Source: an uncultured Rhodospirillaceae bacterium (GTDB taxonomy: Bacteria; Pseudomonadota; Alphaproteobacteria; Rhodospirillales; Casp-alpha2). From it: DNA of 64,000 nt. The notes beneath the pieces were generated by a model. That model was not told the DNA's origin. It ran no database searches and saw nothing but the letters and a program-made list of their open reading frames with translations. Location: positions 1 to 64,000 of the forward strand of contig CAJWCU010000019.1 of NCBI GenBank assembly GCA_913030825.1, given 5' to 3'. Shown here one piece after another: positions 1 to 8,735 of the stretch (position 1 is the first letter of the stretch; every line of letters begins with the position of its first letter). Position numbers and translations under genes: made by a program.

Positions 1-1536
1 CACAAGCGCAAATAGGAAAATCGCGGCCAGCAAAGCCACGGCAACCCAAAGGACGGCTGGTGTGCGGGACTTGCCGTCGCCGTCGCGCAGCAGGCGGACG
101 GTCTCCGGATCCAGGGTCAGGCGGCCTTCGGCGAGGCGGCGGGCGCCGATTTCCAGGTCTTCCATGACCCGCGGCAGACGTTCCGCCGCCTGGGCCAGGC
201 CCTGCATGGTTTCGGCGATCTTGGCCTCGGGCCCCAGGTTGGCGCGCATCCAGTCCTCGATCAGCGGCCGCGCCAGGATCCACATGTTGGTGTCGGGATA
301 GAGCCGCCGGCTGACGCCTTCGGCCGTCAGCATGGTTTTCTGCAGCAACAGCAACTGCGGCTGGGCCTCCATGGCGAAGGTTTCGGTCACTTGGAACAAT
401 TGGCCGAGCAGCCGTCCGACGGAAATCTCGTGCTGCGGCTTGTCCAAAATCGGCTCGGCGATGGACCGGCAGGCCTGGGTGAAGGCGTCGACGGATTTGT
501 CGCGGGGCACCCATCCGGCCTCGAAATGCACCTCGGCGGCGCGGCGGTAATCGCGGGTCAGAAAGCCCAGCAGCATTTCGCCGAGCGTCCGCCGGGTCCG
601 CTGATCGACCCGGCCCATGATGCCGAAATCGACGGCCCCGATGGCGCCGTCTTCCATCACGAACAGATTGCCGGGATGCAGGTCCGCATGAAAGAAACCG
701 TCGCGGAAGACCTGGTTGAAGAAGGCGCGGGCGGCGTTTTCGACCACGGTGCGCGGCTCAATCCCGGCGGCGATGATCGCATCCCGGTCGTTGATCGACA
801 GGCCGTCGATGCGCTCGGTGGTCAGCACGCGGGCCCCCGTGCGCGCCCAATCGACGGCGGGCACGATGAAGGTCGCGTCGCCGTCGAAGTTGTCGGCCAT
901 TTCGGCGGCGGCGGCGGCCTCGAACCGCAGGTCCATTTCCAATTCGACGGATTGGGCGATGGTTTCGACGATCTCGCGCGGCTTCAGGCGCTTAAGGTCC
1001 GGCCGGGCGCGTTCGACGATGCGCGCGCACCAGCGGAACAGGTCGAGATCGCGGCGGAACCGCGTTTCGATACCGGGGCGCAGGATCTTGACGGCGACCC
1101 GGTCGCCCTCGGTCGTCTCGGCGAAATGGACCTGAGCGATGGACGCGGCGGCGACCGGCGTTTCATCGAAGTGGGTAAAGAGTTCTTCCAGGGGCACCTG
1201 GAATTCCTGTTCGATGGCGTCGCGGGCTTCCGAGCCCGAAAACGGCGGCAGGTCGTCCTGCAACAGGGCCAAGTCCTCGGTGATGTCCTCGCCCAGCAGG
1301 TCCGGGCGGGTCGACAGCGCCTGACCCAGCTTGATGAAACTCGGCCCCGCTTCGGACAGGGCCGCCGCCAGGCGTTCGCCGGGACGGCCGGGGGCCGAGC
1401 GCTTGGACAGCATTTTGGCGATGCGGCAGATCGCCGGGGCCACGCCCAGGTCTTCCAACGGAAACAGGGCATCGTGCCGGGCCAGCAGCCGGGCGATGGA
1501 GAACAGGCGCGAAAGATTGCCGAGGGAACCGCTCAT
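1..1536 (-). CDS. ubiB: UbiB-family protein kinase-like ubiquinone biosynthesis protein (3' end outside window)
   Basis: ABC1/UbiB atypical kinase-like protein needed for ubiquinone biosynthesis, usually membrane-anchored at its C-terminus. Reading leftwards from ATG 1536 gives MSGSLGNLSRLFS and 512 open codons with no stop before the window edge, so it is missing from the ORF track. Family hallmarks are visible: KLGQALSTRPD (the KxGQ motif), the Ala-rich loop PVAAASIAQVH in place of a Gly-rich loop, the lysine in VAVKILRPG, and the catalytic HADLHPGNLF followed by GAVDFG. The last residues in the window are strongly hydrophobic (LAAIFLFALV), fitting a C-terminal membrane helix, so only a few codons should be missing. 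It lies 18 bases after ubiE on the same strand. The long plus-strand ORF at 391-2121 is its antisense shadow. Confidence 0.93.
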   Translation of the reverse strand, partial: MSGSLGNLSRLFSIARLLARHDALFPLEDLGVAPAICRIAKMLSKRSAPGRPGERLAAALSEAGPSFIKLGQALSTRPDLLGEDITEDLALLQDDLPPFSGSEARDAIEQEFQVPLEELFTHFDETPVAAASIAQVHFAETTEGDRVAVKILRPGIETRFRRDLDLFRWCARIVERARPDLKRLKPREIVETIAQSVELEMDLRFEAAAAAEMADNFDGDATFIVPAVDWARTGARVLTTERIDGLSINDRDAIIAAGIEPRTVVENAARAFFNQVFRDGFFHADLHPGNLFVMEDGAIGAVDFGIMGRVDQRTRRTLGEMLLGFLTRDYRRAAEVHFEAGWVPRDKSVDAFTQACRSIAEPILDKPQHEISVGRLLGQLFQVTETFAMEAQPQLLLLQKTMLTAEGVSRRLYPDTNMWILARPLIEDWMRANLGPEAKIAETMQGLAQAAERLPRVMEDLEIGARRLAEGRLTLDPETVRLLRDGDGKSRTPAVLWVAVALLAAIFLFALV

Positions 1537-1554
1537 CGTTTCGTCCGGGTCCGC

Positions 1555-2364
1555 TCAGGTGCGCCAGGCGGAATGCATCGCCGCGATGCCGCCCGACAGG
1601 TTGCGGTATTCGGGGCGCGACAGGCCGGCGTCGGCGATCATCGCCTTGAAATCTTCCTGTGGCGGGAAGCGGCGGATGCTTTCGGCGAGATATTGGTAGG
1701 AATCCCGGTCGCCCGCGACCTTCTCGCCCAGTACGGGCAGGACCTTGAACGACCATTTGTCGTAAATCTCGTCCAGCAGCGGCAGCACGACCTTGGAAAA
1801 TTCCAGGCAGAGGAACCGCCCGCCCGGCTTCAACACGCGCTTGGCTTCCTTGAGCGCGTTTTCCGGATGGGTGACGTTGCGGATGCAGAAGGCGATGGTG
1901 AAGGCATCGAAGGAATTATCGGGAAAGGGCAGGTTTTCCGCATCGCCGGTGACCCAGTCGATACCGCCCTCGGCGAAGCCTTTCAGCATACCCTTGTCGA
2001 TGGCGCGGGCCTGGCCGTGACGCAGCATTTCCTCGTTGATGTCGCAGACGGCGACACCCGCCCCGCCGCGTTCCAGAAACCGGAAAGCGATATCGCCCGT
2101 GCCGCCACCGACATCCAGTAAGGTCATGCCCGGGCGCGGGCGCAGCCAATCCATCATCGCGGATTTCCACACGCGATGGATGCCCAGGCTCATCAAATCG
2201 TTCATCAGATCGTATTTCGAGGCGACACTGTCGAACACGCCCCGCACCATGCCCGCCTTCTCGTCCTCGGCGACCTCGCGGAAGCCGAAGTGAGTCGTGC
2301 CTGTGCCGCCCGGGCCGGTCGATGTCCCCGCTTTTTCAGGGCTTTTCGTCGTGTCGTCGATCAT
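1555..2364 (-). CDS. ubiE: Ubiquinone/menaquinone biosynthesis C-methyltransferase UbiE
   Basis: SAM-dependent C-methyltransferase acting on the demethyl-quinone ring in ubiquinone (and menaquinone) synthesis. The protein has the SAM-binding motif [13 protein letters not shown], the family segment [17 protein letters not shown] near the N-terminus, and a C-terminal [14 protein letters not shown] typical of UbiE. The ORF track runs to 2799, but the extra N-terminal 145 residues are antisense to mutM. The start at 2364 (MIDDTTKS) gives 269 residues, close to the usual 250-260 plus a short acidic or Gly-rich lead. It is co-directional with ubiB 18 bases downstream, so the pair is probably one operon, divergent from mutM. 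Confidence 0.94.
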   Translation of the reverse strand: MIDDTTKSPEKAGTSTGPGGTGTTHFGFREVAEDEKAGMVRGVFDSVASKYDLMNDLMSLGIHRVWKSAMMDWLRPRPGMTLLDVGGGTGDIAFRFLERGGAGVAVCDINEEMLRHGQARAIDKGMLKGFAEGGIDWVTGDAENLPFPDNSFDAFTIAFCIRNVTHPENALKEAKRVLKPGGRFLCLEFSKVVLPLLDEIYDKWSFKVLPVLGEKVAGDRDSYQYLAESIRRFPPQEDFKAMIADAGLSRPEYRNLSGGIAAMHSAWRT

Positions 2365-2446
2365 GGCGATGGAACATAGCCTAACGCGCCCGGACAGGCT
2401 ACGGTCCTGCGTTCCCATCCGCCGATCCGTTTGCACGAGTTCCCCC

Positions 2447-3277
2447 ATGCCCGAATTGCCCGAAGTCGAAACCGTCCGCCGGGGTCTGGAGCCCGCCATG
2501 CAAGGGCAACGCCTGGACGCCGCCGTCGCCCGCCGCCCGAACCTGCGCTTCCCCTTTCCCGACGGTTTCGGCCAGCGCCTGACGGGGCGGACCGTCATCG
2601 GCATCCGCCGCCGCGCCAAGTTCCTGATCTTCGACCTGGACGGCCCCGATGTCCTGATCGCGCATCTGGGCATGTCCGGCAGCTTCCGCATCGGGGCGGA
2701 GCCGTTCCCGGAAGAAAAGCACGACCATGTCATCTTCCGGATGTCGGGCGGCGGCGAGATCCATTTCAACGACCCGCGACGTTTCGGCTTCATGGACATC
2801 TGGCCGGCCGAGGGCCTGGGCGCCTATCCCATGCTGGCCAAATTGGGGCCGGAGCCGCTGGACGACGACGCCTTCAACGGCCCTGTCTTGGCGGCGCGCC
2901 TCAAGGGCCGCAAGACGCCGATCAAGGCGGCGCTGCTGGATCAGGGCGTGGTTTCCGGCGTCGGCAACATCTATGCCTGCGAGGCCCTGTTCCGCGCCGG
3001 TATCTCGCCCAAGCGCTCGGCCCATACGGTGCAGGGGGCGCGGGCCGACCGGCTCGCCTGGGCGATCAAGGACGTGCTCAAGGCGGCCATCGAAAGCGGC
3101 GGGTCCAGTTTGCGCGACCATATCCGCCCGGACGGCGAATTGGGCTATTTCCAGCATAACTTCGACGTCTACGGGCGGACGGGCGCGCCCTGCCGCCACG
3201 CCGGTTGCGACGCCCCGGTGCGCCAGATCGTTCAGGCCGGGCGGTCGACTTTCTATTGTTCCCGCTGCCAGAGGTAG
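2447..3277 (+). CDS. mutM: Formamidopyrimidine-DNA glycosylase (Fpg/MutM)
   Basis: Base-excision-repair glycosylase/AP lyase that removes oxidised purines such as 8-oxoguanine. The true start is ATG 2447 because the mature N-terminal proline nucleophile must follow Met: [14 protein letters not shown] is the canonical opening. The longer ORF-track start (2297) adds unrelated residues. Other hallmarks are the HLGMSGSF loop, the NDPRRFG segment, the [14 protein letters not shown] helix (H2TH) and a C-terminal zinc finger with cysteines in PCRHAGC and YCSRC. At 276 residues it is full length. It is divergent from ubiE with an 82-base gap. Confidence 0.96.
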   Translation: MPELPEVETVRRGLEPAMQGQRLDAAVARRPNLRFPFPDGFGQRLTGRTVIGIRRRAKFLIFDLDGPDVLIAHLGMSGSFRIGAEPFPEEKHDHVIFRMSGGGEIHFNDPRRFGFMDIWPAEGLGAYPMLAKLGPEPLDDDAFNGPVLAARLKGRKTPIKAALLDQGVVSGVGNIYACEALFRAGISPKRSAHTVQGARADRLAWAIKDVLKAAIESGGSSLRDHIRPDGELGYFQHNFDVYGRTGAPCRHAGCDAPVRQIVQAGRSTFYCSRCQR

Positions 3278-3291
3278 GGTATCACCGGGCC

Positions 3292-3660
3292 ATGAAATCG
3301 CTTGCCCGCCTTCGTGTTTTCGCCGCCGCCGGTTTGATCTGGCTGGCATTGGGGCTGCCTGCCGCCCTGGCGCAATTCGTCGGCGGGATCGACGATCTGC
3401 CGCTGATGCCGGGCCTGACCGATATTCCCGACGCGGGCGTGGTGTTCGAAACGCCCGCCGGGCGCATCGTCGAGGCCCAGGCCCTGATGGGTGCTGTCGA
3501 CCGCAAGGCGGTGCTCGATTTCTACGACGCCACCCTGCCGCAGCTCGGCTGGAGCAAGACCGCGCGGGGCCAATACGGGCGTGAGGGTGAAACCCTGAAC
3601 CTGGAATTTCCGGCTGGGCCGTTGCCCACCGTGCGCTTCCGGCTGGCCCCCGGCGGCTGA
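3292..3660 (+). CDS. Small secreted protein of unknown function
   Basis: I do not recognise a named family. From ATG 3292 the product is 122 residues: a signal peptide ([20 protein letters not shown], with cleavage likely after LPAALA) followed by a mature part of about 95 residues containing [14 protein letters not shown] and [14 protein letters not shown]. That pattern looks like a small periplasmic alpha/beta domain. The ORF track starts earlier at 3205 inside mutM; the internal ATG is preferred because the signal peptide begins there. It sits 14 bases after mutM and 55 before the enoyl-CoA hydratase, so it may be cotranscribed with mutM. Function cannot be inferred. Confidence 0.72.
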   Translation: MKSLARLRVFAAAGLIWLALGLPAALAQFVGGIDDLPLMPGLTDIPDAGVVFETPAGRIVEAQALMGAVDRKAVLDFYDATLPQLGWSKTARGQYGREGETLNLEFPAGPLPTVRFRLAPGG

Positions 3661-3715
3661 CCGTCGCCGGTGGGCGCTGGCCCGCCACATTACTTTGAAG
3701 AACGGACCGAACGTC

Positions 3716-4492
3716 ATGGCATACGAGAACATCTTGGTCGAAACCCGCGGCGCCGTGGGCGTGATCACCCTGAACCGGCCCAAGGCCCTGAACGCGCTGA
3801 ACAAGGCGTTGGTCGGCGAGATGCGCCAGGCGCTGGACGCTTTCGAGGCCGACGCCGACATCGGCGCCATCGTCGTCACCGGATCGGAAAAGGCGTTCGC
3901 CGCCGGGGCCGATATCAAGGAGATGCAGGGCCAAAGCTGGATGGACGCCTATACGTCGGATTTTATCACCGTCGATTGGGAACGCATCGCCAGCTGCCGC
4001 AAGCCGGTGATCGCGGCGGTCGCGGGCTATGCGCTCGGCGGCGGCTGCGAGATCGCGATGATGTGCGACATGATCATCGCCGCGGACAACGCGAAATTCG
4101 GCCAGCCGGAAATCACCATCGGCACCCTGCCGGGGGCGGGTGGGACGCAACGCCTGACCCGCGCCGTGGGCAAGGCCAAGGCCATGGAGATGTGCCTGAC
4201 CGGCCGCATGATGGACGCGGAAGAAGCCGAACGCGCGGGTCTGGTCGCCCGCATCGTGCCGGCGGCCGACCTGTTGGAGGACGCGATCAAGACGGCGGAA
4301 ACCATCGCCGGCATGTCGCGGCCCATCGCCATGCTGGCCAAGGAGGCCGTCAATCGGGCGTTCGAAACGACCCTGGCCGAAGGCGTGAAGTTCGAGCGGC
4401 GCATGTTCCACGCGTCCTTCGGGACCGAGGACCAAAAGGAAGGCATGGCGGCCTTCGCCGACAAGCGGAAGCCCGCGTTCAAGAACAAATAG
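3716..4492 (+). CDS. echA: Enoyl-CoA hydratase (crotonase superfamily)
   Basis: Hydrates trans-2-enoyl-CoA to 3-hydroxyacyl-CoA in beta-oxidation. The 258-residue product begins [12 protein letters not shown]. It shows the crotonase fold signatures: [12 protein letters not shown] (CoA/oxyanion-hole loop), the two catalytic glutamates in [14 protein letters not shown] and [16 protein letters not shown], and the C-terminal [12 protein letters not shown]. This matches short-chain enoyl-CoA hydratases rather than isomerases or dehydratases that lack one glutamate. The start at 3716 is preferred over 3695. It is followed by a hairpin terminator and then the separate rpsT promoter, so it probably ends its transcription unit. 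Confidence 0.92.
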   Translation: MAYENILVETRGAVGVITLNRPKALNALNKALVGEMRQALDAFEADADIGAIVVTGSEKAFAAGADIKEMQGQSWMDAYTSDFITVDWERIASCRKPVIAAVAGYALGGGCEIAMMCDMIIAADNAKFGQPEITIGTLPGAGGTQRLTRAVGKAKAMEMCLTGRMMDAEEAERAGLVARIVPAADLLEDAIKTAETIAGMSRPIAMLAKEAVNRAFETTLAEGVKFERRMFHASFGTEDQKEGMAAFADKRKPAFKNK

Positions 4493-4520
4493 GCCGCCTG
4501 CCGAAAGCCCGCCGCGAAAG

Positions 4521-4558
4521 GCCCGGAAATCAAAGGCCGGAGCCTTTCTTATCCGGGC
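4521..4558 (+). terminator. Composite hairpin after echA
   Basis: Outer arms GCCCGGA/TCCGGGC enclose an inner perfect hairpin AAAGGC-CGGA-GCCTTT followed by CTTA. It lies directly after the enoyl-CoA hydratase stop and immediately before the rpsT -35 box, which is where a terminator separating the two units would be expected. The T-tract is short, so efficiency is uncertain. Confidence 0.5.
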
Positions 4559-4587
4559 TTGACGGGGCCTATGCACCCCTCTATAAC
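4559..4587 (+). promoter_or_regulatory. Sigma-70-type promoter of rpsT
   Basis: TTGACG, 17 bases, TATAAC, starting 71 bases before the rpsT start codon. Both boxes differ by one base from the consensus and the spacing is optimal. The placement just after the echA hairpin supports independent transcription of rpsT. Confidence 0.72.
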
Positions 4588-4629
4588 CGCGCCTTCCGAA
4601 TTACCGACTTAAAGATAAAGGGTGTCCAG

Positions 4630-4896
4630 ATGGCACATCATGCCTCGGCAAAGAAACGCATTCGCCAGACCGCGCGTCGTACGCAAGTCAACCGCACGCG
4701 CCTGAGCGCGGTCCGCTCCTCGATCCGCAAGGTCGAAGAAGCCATCACCGCCGGCGATCAGGCGGTCGCGCAGGAAGCCTTCAAGCAGGCGCAGCCGCTG
4801 GTCGCGCGCGGCGCCCAAAAGGGTGTCCTGCACGGCAACATGGCCTCGCGCAAGCTGTCGCGCCTGGCGAAGCGGATCAAGGACATGGCCGCCTAA
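4630..4896 (+). CDS. rpsT: 30S ribosomal protein S20
   Basis: Small-subunit protein that binds 16S rRNA. The 88-residue product starts [17 protein letters not shown] and continues with [16 protein letters not shown] and the C-terminal [17 protein letters not shown], all typical of S20; it is lysine/arginine rich throughout. In the ORF track it is hidden as the C-terminal tail of a 408-residue ORF (3670-4896) whose first part is an out-of-frame reading of echA. It has its own promoter and terminator. Location upstream of dnaA is the usual alphaproteobacterial arrangement. Confidence 0.97.
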   Translation: MAHHASAKKRIRQTARRTQVNRTRLSAVRSSIRKVEEAITAGDQAVAQEAFKQAQPLVARGAQKGVLHGNMASRKLSRLAKRIKDMAA

Positions 4897-4930
4897 TCGG
4901 CGATCGTTTCCCGATCTCACGAATTGCCTG

Positions 4931-4965
4931 AAAAGGCCGCGCTTCGAAGCGCGGCCTTTTCTTTT
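4931..4965 (+). terminator. Rho-independent terminator of rpsT
   Basis: AAAAGGCCGCGC-TTCG-AAGCGCGGCCTTTTCTTTT: a long GC-rich stem with a UUCG-type loop flanked by an A-run and a T-rich tail, 34 bases after the rpsT stop. The A-run makes it potentially bidirectional. Confidence 0.9.
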
Positions 4966-5723
4966 GTCCGACTTCCAACGGGCACGCCCGACAACCGGTC
5001 GCGCAGGCGCCAAACCGCCGATCGGAATTCCGCTGGCGGGCTCATTGATGGGACTCTGTTTCGGCGTCCCGGCGCCCGTACGCAGAGCGTTGCCACCTAT
5101 TGGAAAAGAAGGGCCGAGGGGACTCTCGGGCCGATTTTTGTCAAGGGAAATATTTTGCAATTTTGTGCTGCGTTCGCGATTCGTCTCATTGCCATCGGCG
5201 GACCACCTCCGTAATATCCCCGTCGCCGCTGGGGGCATCGACGGCCCTCCGGTCCTACCAAACCATCCCCGGCCGACTTCGGGCCAAATAAAAGAGAAAG
5301 GATCATCGCGGAACGGATCAGCCTTTTTCTCATGAAAATCGCGCACCCAATTTTCTATTCAGTATTTTTCAAATAAAAATTCGCCTTTTTGTATTCGTTA
5401 TTTAATAAATGGCTAAAAAGCCAAAGCTTAGGGGGGTGTGTCGCGGTTCGTATCTGAGTTTTTTGCCGTTGCGGCGGCGTTGTCTCTTGCGGCTCTAGAG
5501 AGATGGCGGCGACCCGGGGGCCGAAGGTCCCATCAAACGGCGGACAGCACAGAACGCCCCGTGACAACGCCAGCCGGCAGGCACGCGAAGACGCAACGCC
5601 TTCGGCTCTCAAGCGCCTCCCTTGATAACCCAGGGAGGGGGATCAAAGGTCGTTCGACCGCCGGTTCCCCTGAAAATTAAAACGACCTCCCGCCTTAAGC
5701 GGCGGACGAACGTTGGTGGCGAA
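4966..5723 (+). promoter_or_regulatory. Long spacer upstream of dnaA, probable dnaA promoter/leader region
   Basis: About 760 bases without a convincing gene; the short ORFs in the track lack family features. Composition is unlike the flanks: 5330-5425 is strikingly AT-rich (runs such as TTTTTCAAATAAAAATT and TTATTTAATAAATGG) inside a GC-rich chromosome, and is followed by the palindrome GGCTAAAAAGCC and a G-run. Such an AT island next to dnaA could be a promoter/UP element or a duplex-unwinding element. I found no TTATNCACA DnaA box on either strand, so I do not call an origin. No promoter with two good boxes was found. Confidence 0.45.
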
Positions 5724-7157
5724 ATGACGGAACAGAACGGCCGCGATCTAGAGCCTGGCCAGGACCTACAGGATACTTGGTCCGAAATTTGTGAATCCCT
5801 GCGCGCCGAAATCGGCGAAGCCTCTTACCAAAGTTGGATCAAACCCATGCGCCTGATCGGGCATGGCGACGACGCCCTGCAGGCCGGCGTGCCGACCCGC
5901 TTCATGCGCGATTGGATCCAGGCCCATTATCAGGATCGCCTGGCACAGTTGCTCGACGACCGCGGATTGACCGGCGGCCTGGATGTCGTCATTCATCAGG
6001 ACCATGGCCCGACAGCCCGCGCCGACAGCAAGCCGGCCGAGGCCCGCAAGGACGATGCCCCGACCGCCCCGTCGCAAGGCGGCAACGGCAACGGGAATGG
6101 CAGCGGTCTGATCGGCGGCGTCGGCAGCGACGAGATCGGCGCGCCTTTGGATGCCCGCTACACCTTTGACCGTTTCGTCGTCGGCAAGCCCAACGAATTC
6201 GCTTATGCCGCCGCGCGCCGCGTGGCCGAGGCCGATGTGGTGCCGTTCAACCCGCTGTTTCTCTATGGCGGCGTCGGGCTCGGCAAGACCCACCTGATGC
6301 ACGCCATCGCCTGGCATCTGCGCAAGACGCGGCCGGACCGTTCGGTGATCTATCTGTCGGCGGAAAAGTTCATGTACCGTTTCGTCCGCGCGCTGCGCGA
6401 ACACAATACGGTCGATTTCAAGGAACAGTTCCGTTCCGTCGACGTGCTGATGGTCGACGACGTGCAATTCATTTCCGGCAAGGAATCGACCCAGGAAGAG
6501 TTCTTCCACACCTTCAACGCCCTGGTCGATCAGGGACGCCAGATCGTTATTTCCGCCGACAAGTCTCCGAACGACCTGGAAGGCATGGAAGAGCGCCTGA
6601 TCTCGCGCCTCAATTGCGGCCTTGTCGCGGACATTCATGCGACGACCTACGAATTGCGCCTCGGCATTTTGCAGGCCAAGGGCGAGCAGATGGGCGTCGA
6701 CGTGCCGGTAAAGGTTCTGGAATTCCTCGCCCACAAGATCACGTCCAACGTGCGCGAGCTCGAAGGTGCCCTCAACCGAGTGGTCGCCCACCATCAATTG
6801 GTCGGCCGCGACATCACGCTGGAGACCAGCCAGGACGTGCTGCACGACCTGTTGAAGGCGTCCGAACGCCGGGTCACCATCGAGGAAATCCAGAAACGGG
6901 TTTCGACCCATTTCAACATCCGGGTTTCCGACATGCATTCGGCCCGCCGGGCGCGTTCCGTCGCGCGGCCGCGTCAGGTCGCCATGTACCTGTCCAAGCA
7001 ATTGACCTCCCGCTCGCTGCCCGAGATCGGCCGCAAGTTCGGCGGCCGCGATCACACCACGGTGATGCACGCGGTGAAGAAGGTGGAGGAACTGCGCGAG
7101 CAGGACACCAGCTTCAACGAAGACGTCGAGCTGCTGCGCCGTATGCTGGAGGGCTGA
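5724..7157 (+). CDS. dnaA: Chromosomal replication initiator protein DnaA
   Basis: AAA+ ATPase that binds DnaA boxes and opens the replication origin. The 477-residue protein (start MTEQNGRDLEPGQ at 5724, preceded by GGTGG) has the N-terminal DnaB-interacting domain (TWSEICESLRAEIGEASYQSWIKP in overlapping pieces), a Gly/Asn-rich linker (GGNGNGNGSGLIGG, about residues 125-138), a Walker A YGGVGLGKTHLMH, a Walker B VLMVDDVQFISG, and a C-terminal DNA-binding domain with GGRDHTTVMHAVKKV. The ORF-track start at 5622 adds residues that do not resemble DnaA. It is separated from dnaN by a 373-base leader containing its own promoter-like element. Confidence 0.97.
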   Translation: MTEQNGRDLEPGQDLQDTWSEICESLRAEIGEASYQSWIKPMRLIGHGDDALQAGVPTRFMRDWIQAHYQDRLAQLLDDRGLTGGLDVVIHQDHGPTARADSKPAEARKDDAPTAPSQGGNGNGNGSGLIGGVGSDEIGAPLDARYTFDRFVVGKPNEFAYAAARRVAEADVVPFNPLFLYGGVGLGKTHLMHAIAWHLRKTRPDRSVIYLSAEKFMYRFVRALREHNTVDFKEQFRSVDVLMVDDVQFISGKESTQEEFFHTFNALVDQGRQIVISADKSPNDLEGMEERLISRLNCGLVADIHATTYELRLGILQAKGEQMGVDVPVKVLEFLAHKITSNVRELEGALNRVVAHHQLVGRDITLETSQDVLHDLLKASERRVTIEEIQKRVSTHFNIRVSDMHSARRARSVARPRQVAMYLSKQLTSRSLPEIGRKFGGRDHTTVMHAVKKVEELREQDTSFNEDVELLRRMLEG

Positions 7158-7311
7158 CGCCCGCGAGGGGCCGCCGGGCCAATTCCCGGCCCGCCCGACG
7201 CCTTTTTCGCCGCATTCCCACAGGCTGAATTTCGCCGCGGCCGACGCGCTGCCGCCGGGCCCGTCGCGGACCCCGAATTTCGGGGAAAAGGCTTCGGAAT
7301 CCAAGGGCCTC

Positions 7312-7320
7312 TGCTATAAT
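7312..7320 (+). promoter_or_regulatory. Extended -10 element, probable dnaN promoter
   Basis: TGCTATAAT is a perfect TATAAT with the TGN extension; there is no good -35 at the expected distance. It lies 155 bases after dnaA and about 210 before dnaN, so dnaN-recF can be transcribed separately from dnaA. Confidence 0.55.
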
Positions 7321-7530
7321 AACGGTTAAGTTTGGGGGCGCCCGTACGGGCGCCTTCATGCTGCTCTCGGTGGGGTGGTTCGAGCGGTTATTCGATGCCT
7401 GGATCGGGGGTGCGTCCGCACCCCGTCCAACCGCCGCCCGGGAGGCCCGGGACGGTCCGATGGGCCGTCCGGAAGGGTTCTTGAGGAAACGTCAAACGAC
7501 ATGAATTTTGAACGGCGATAGACGGCACAT
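7321..7530 (+). promoter_or_regulatory. Structured leader of dnaN
   Basis: Gene-free region between the candidate promoter and dnaN. It contains the perfect 18-base palindrome GGCGCCCGTACGGGCGCC (7337-7354) close to the predicted transcription start, then a second GC-rich dyad around CCCGGGAGGCCCGGG and GGACGGTCCGATGGGCCGTCC. The first could be an operator or the start of a stable 5' stem; there is no T-run to call it a terminator. A good ribosome-binding site directly before ATG 7531 is not obvious. Confidence 0.4.
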
Positions 7531-8646
7531 ATGAAACTGACAATCGAGCGGGCCGCCTTGCTGAAGTGCCTCGGGCACGTGCAAAGCGTTGTGGAGCGCC
7601 GCAATACCATCCCCATCCTTTCCAACGTGAAGATCGAAGCCGGCGACGGCAAGCTGGCGTTGAACGCCACGGACATGGATCTGGACATCGTCGAAAGCGT
7701 CGCGGCCGAGGTCGCCGATCCCGGCGCCACGACGGCCCCCGCCCATACGCTCTACGACATCGTCCGCAAGCTGCCCGAAGGGGCGCAGGTGGTCATGGAA
7801 AAGGAGCCCGAAGGCCAGTTGGTCATCAAGGCCGGGCGGTCCCGATTCGCGCTTTCCTGCCTGCCGACGGAAGATTTTCCCGTTCTCGGCTCGGGCGAGC
7901 TGCCGAACCAGTTCAAGCTGCCGGTGCATGACCTGAAGACGCTTCTGGACCGCACCCGCTTCGCCATTTCGACGGAAGAAACGCGGTACTACCTGAACGG
8001 TATCTACCTGCACGTCGCCGAACGGGACGGCACCAAGATCATGCGCGCCGTCGCGACCGACGGCCACCGTCTGGCCTCCGCCGAAGTGCCGCTGCCCGAT
8101 GGGGCCGACGGCATCCCCGGCGTGATCCTGCCGCGCAAGGTGGTGACGGAGCTGGGCAAGGTGATCGACGAAAGCGTCGGCGAGGTCCTGGTCGGCCTGT
8201 CCGAGACCAAGGCGCGCTTCGCCATCGACGAGATCGTCATCACGTCGAAGCTGATCGACGGGACCTTCCCCGATTACGAGCGGGTGATCCCGCGCGACAA
8301 CGACAAGATGCTCGACGTCGACCGCAAGCTGCTGGCCGACGCCGTCGACCGCGTTTCGGCGATCTCGTCCGAAAAGTCGCGGGCGGTCAAGCTGACCCTG
8401 GGGGCGGGCGTGCTCAAGCTTTCGGCCTCCAGCCCCGAACACGGCCTGGCCGAGGAAGAGATCGAAGTCGACTACAACGGCGACGGTTTGGAGATCGGCT
8501 TCAATGCAGCCTATCTGCTGGACATCACCCGCCAGATCGAAGGCGACACCGCGTCGCTCGCCATGGCCGATGCGGCCTCGCCGACGGTCCTGCGCGAGAC
8601 CGCCGACGACAGCGCGCTGTTCGTTCTCATGCCCATGCGTGTTTAA
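7531..8646 (+). CDS. dnaN: DNA polymerase III subunit beta (sliding clamp)
   Basis: Ring-shaped processivity clamp that tethers DNA polymerase III to DNA. The 371-residue product opens MKLTIERAALLKCLGHVQ and contains the conserved segments ERRNTIPILSNV, KAGRSRFALSCLP and EDFP, ATDGHRLA, and the C-terminal LFVLMPMRV that closes most beta clamps. Length and domain order (three similar folds) are typical. recF follows after 89 bases, giving the classical dnaN-recF-gyrB order. Confidence 0.97.
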   Translation: MKLTIERAALLKCLGHVQSVVERRNTIPILSNVKIEAGDGKLALNATDMDLDIVESVAAEVADPGATTAPAHTLYDIVRKLPEGAQVVMEKEPEGQLVIKAGRSRFALSCLPTEDFPVLGSGELPNQFKLPVHDLKTLLDRTRFAISTEETRYYLNGIYLHVAERDGTKIMRAVATDGHRLASAEVPLPDGADGIPGVILPRKVVTELGKVIDESVGEVLVGLSETKARFAIDEIVITSKLIDGTFPDYERVIPRDNDKMLDVDRKLLADAVDRVSAISSEKSRAVKLTLGAGVLKLSASSPEHGLAEEEIEVDYNGDGLEIGFNAAYLLDITRQIEGDTASLAMADAASPTVLRETADDSALFVLMPMRV

Positions 8647-8735
8647 CCCTGGTCCCAAGGATTTAGGTAACGGCCCTGTACGCCCAACGCACATATGCCG
8701 ACGACAGCACCCCGCCGGATGCCGGCGGCGCGCCC

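Noticed and set aside
391-2121. 576-residue plus-strand ORF
   Set aside because: It is antisense to ubiB and ubiE, has the Gly/Arg/His-rich composition of high-GC shadow frames and no domain motif.
2399-4576. 725-residue minus-strand ORF
   Set aside because: It overlaps mutM, the small secreted protein gene and echA, all of which have strong family motifs; it is a shadow frame.
3670-4896. 408-residue ORF as one protein
   Set aside because: The first part is an out-of-frame reading of echA; only the last 88 codons (rpsT) are real.
5341-5420. Chromosomal origin in the AT-rich tract before dnaA
   Set aside because: No DnaA boxes with a TTATNCACA-like core were found on either strand, so only an AT-rich promoter or unwinding-like tract is reported.
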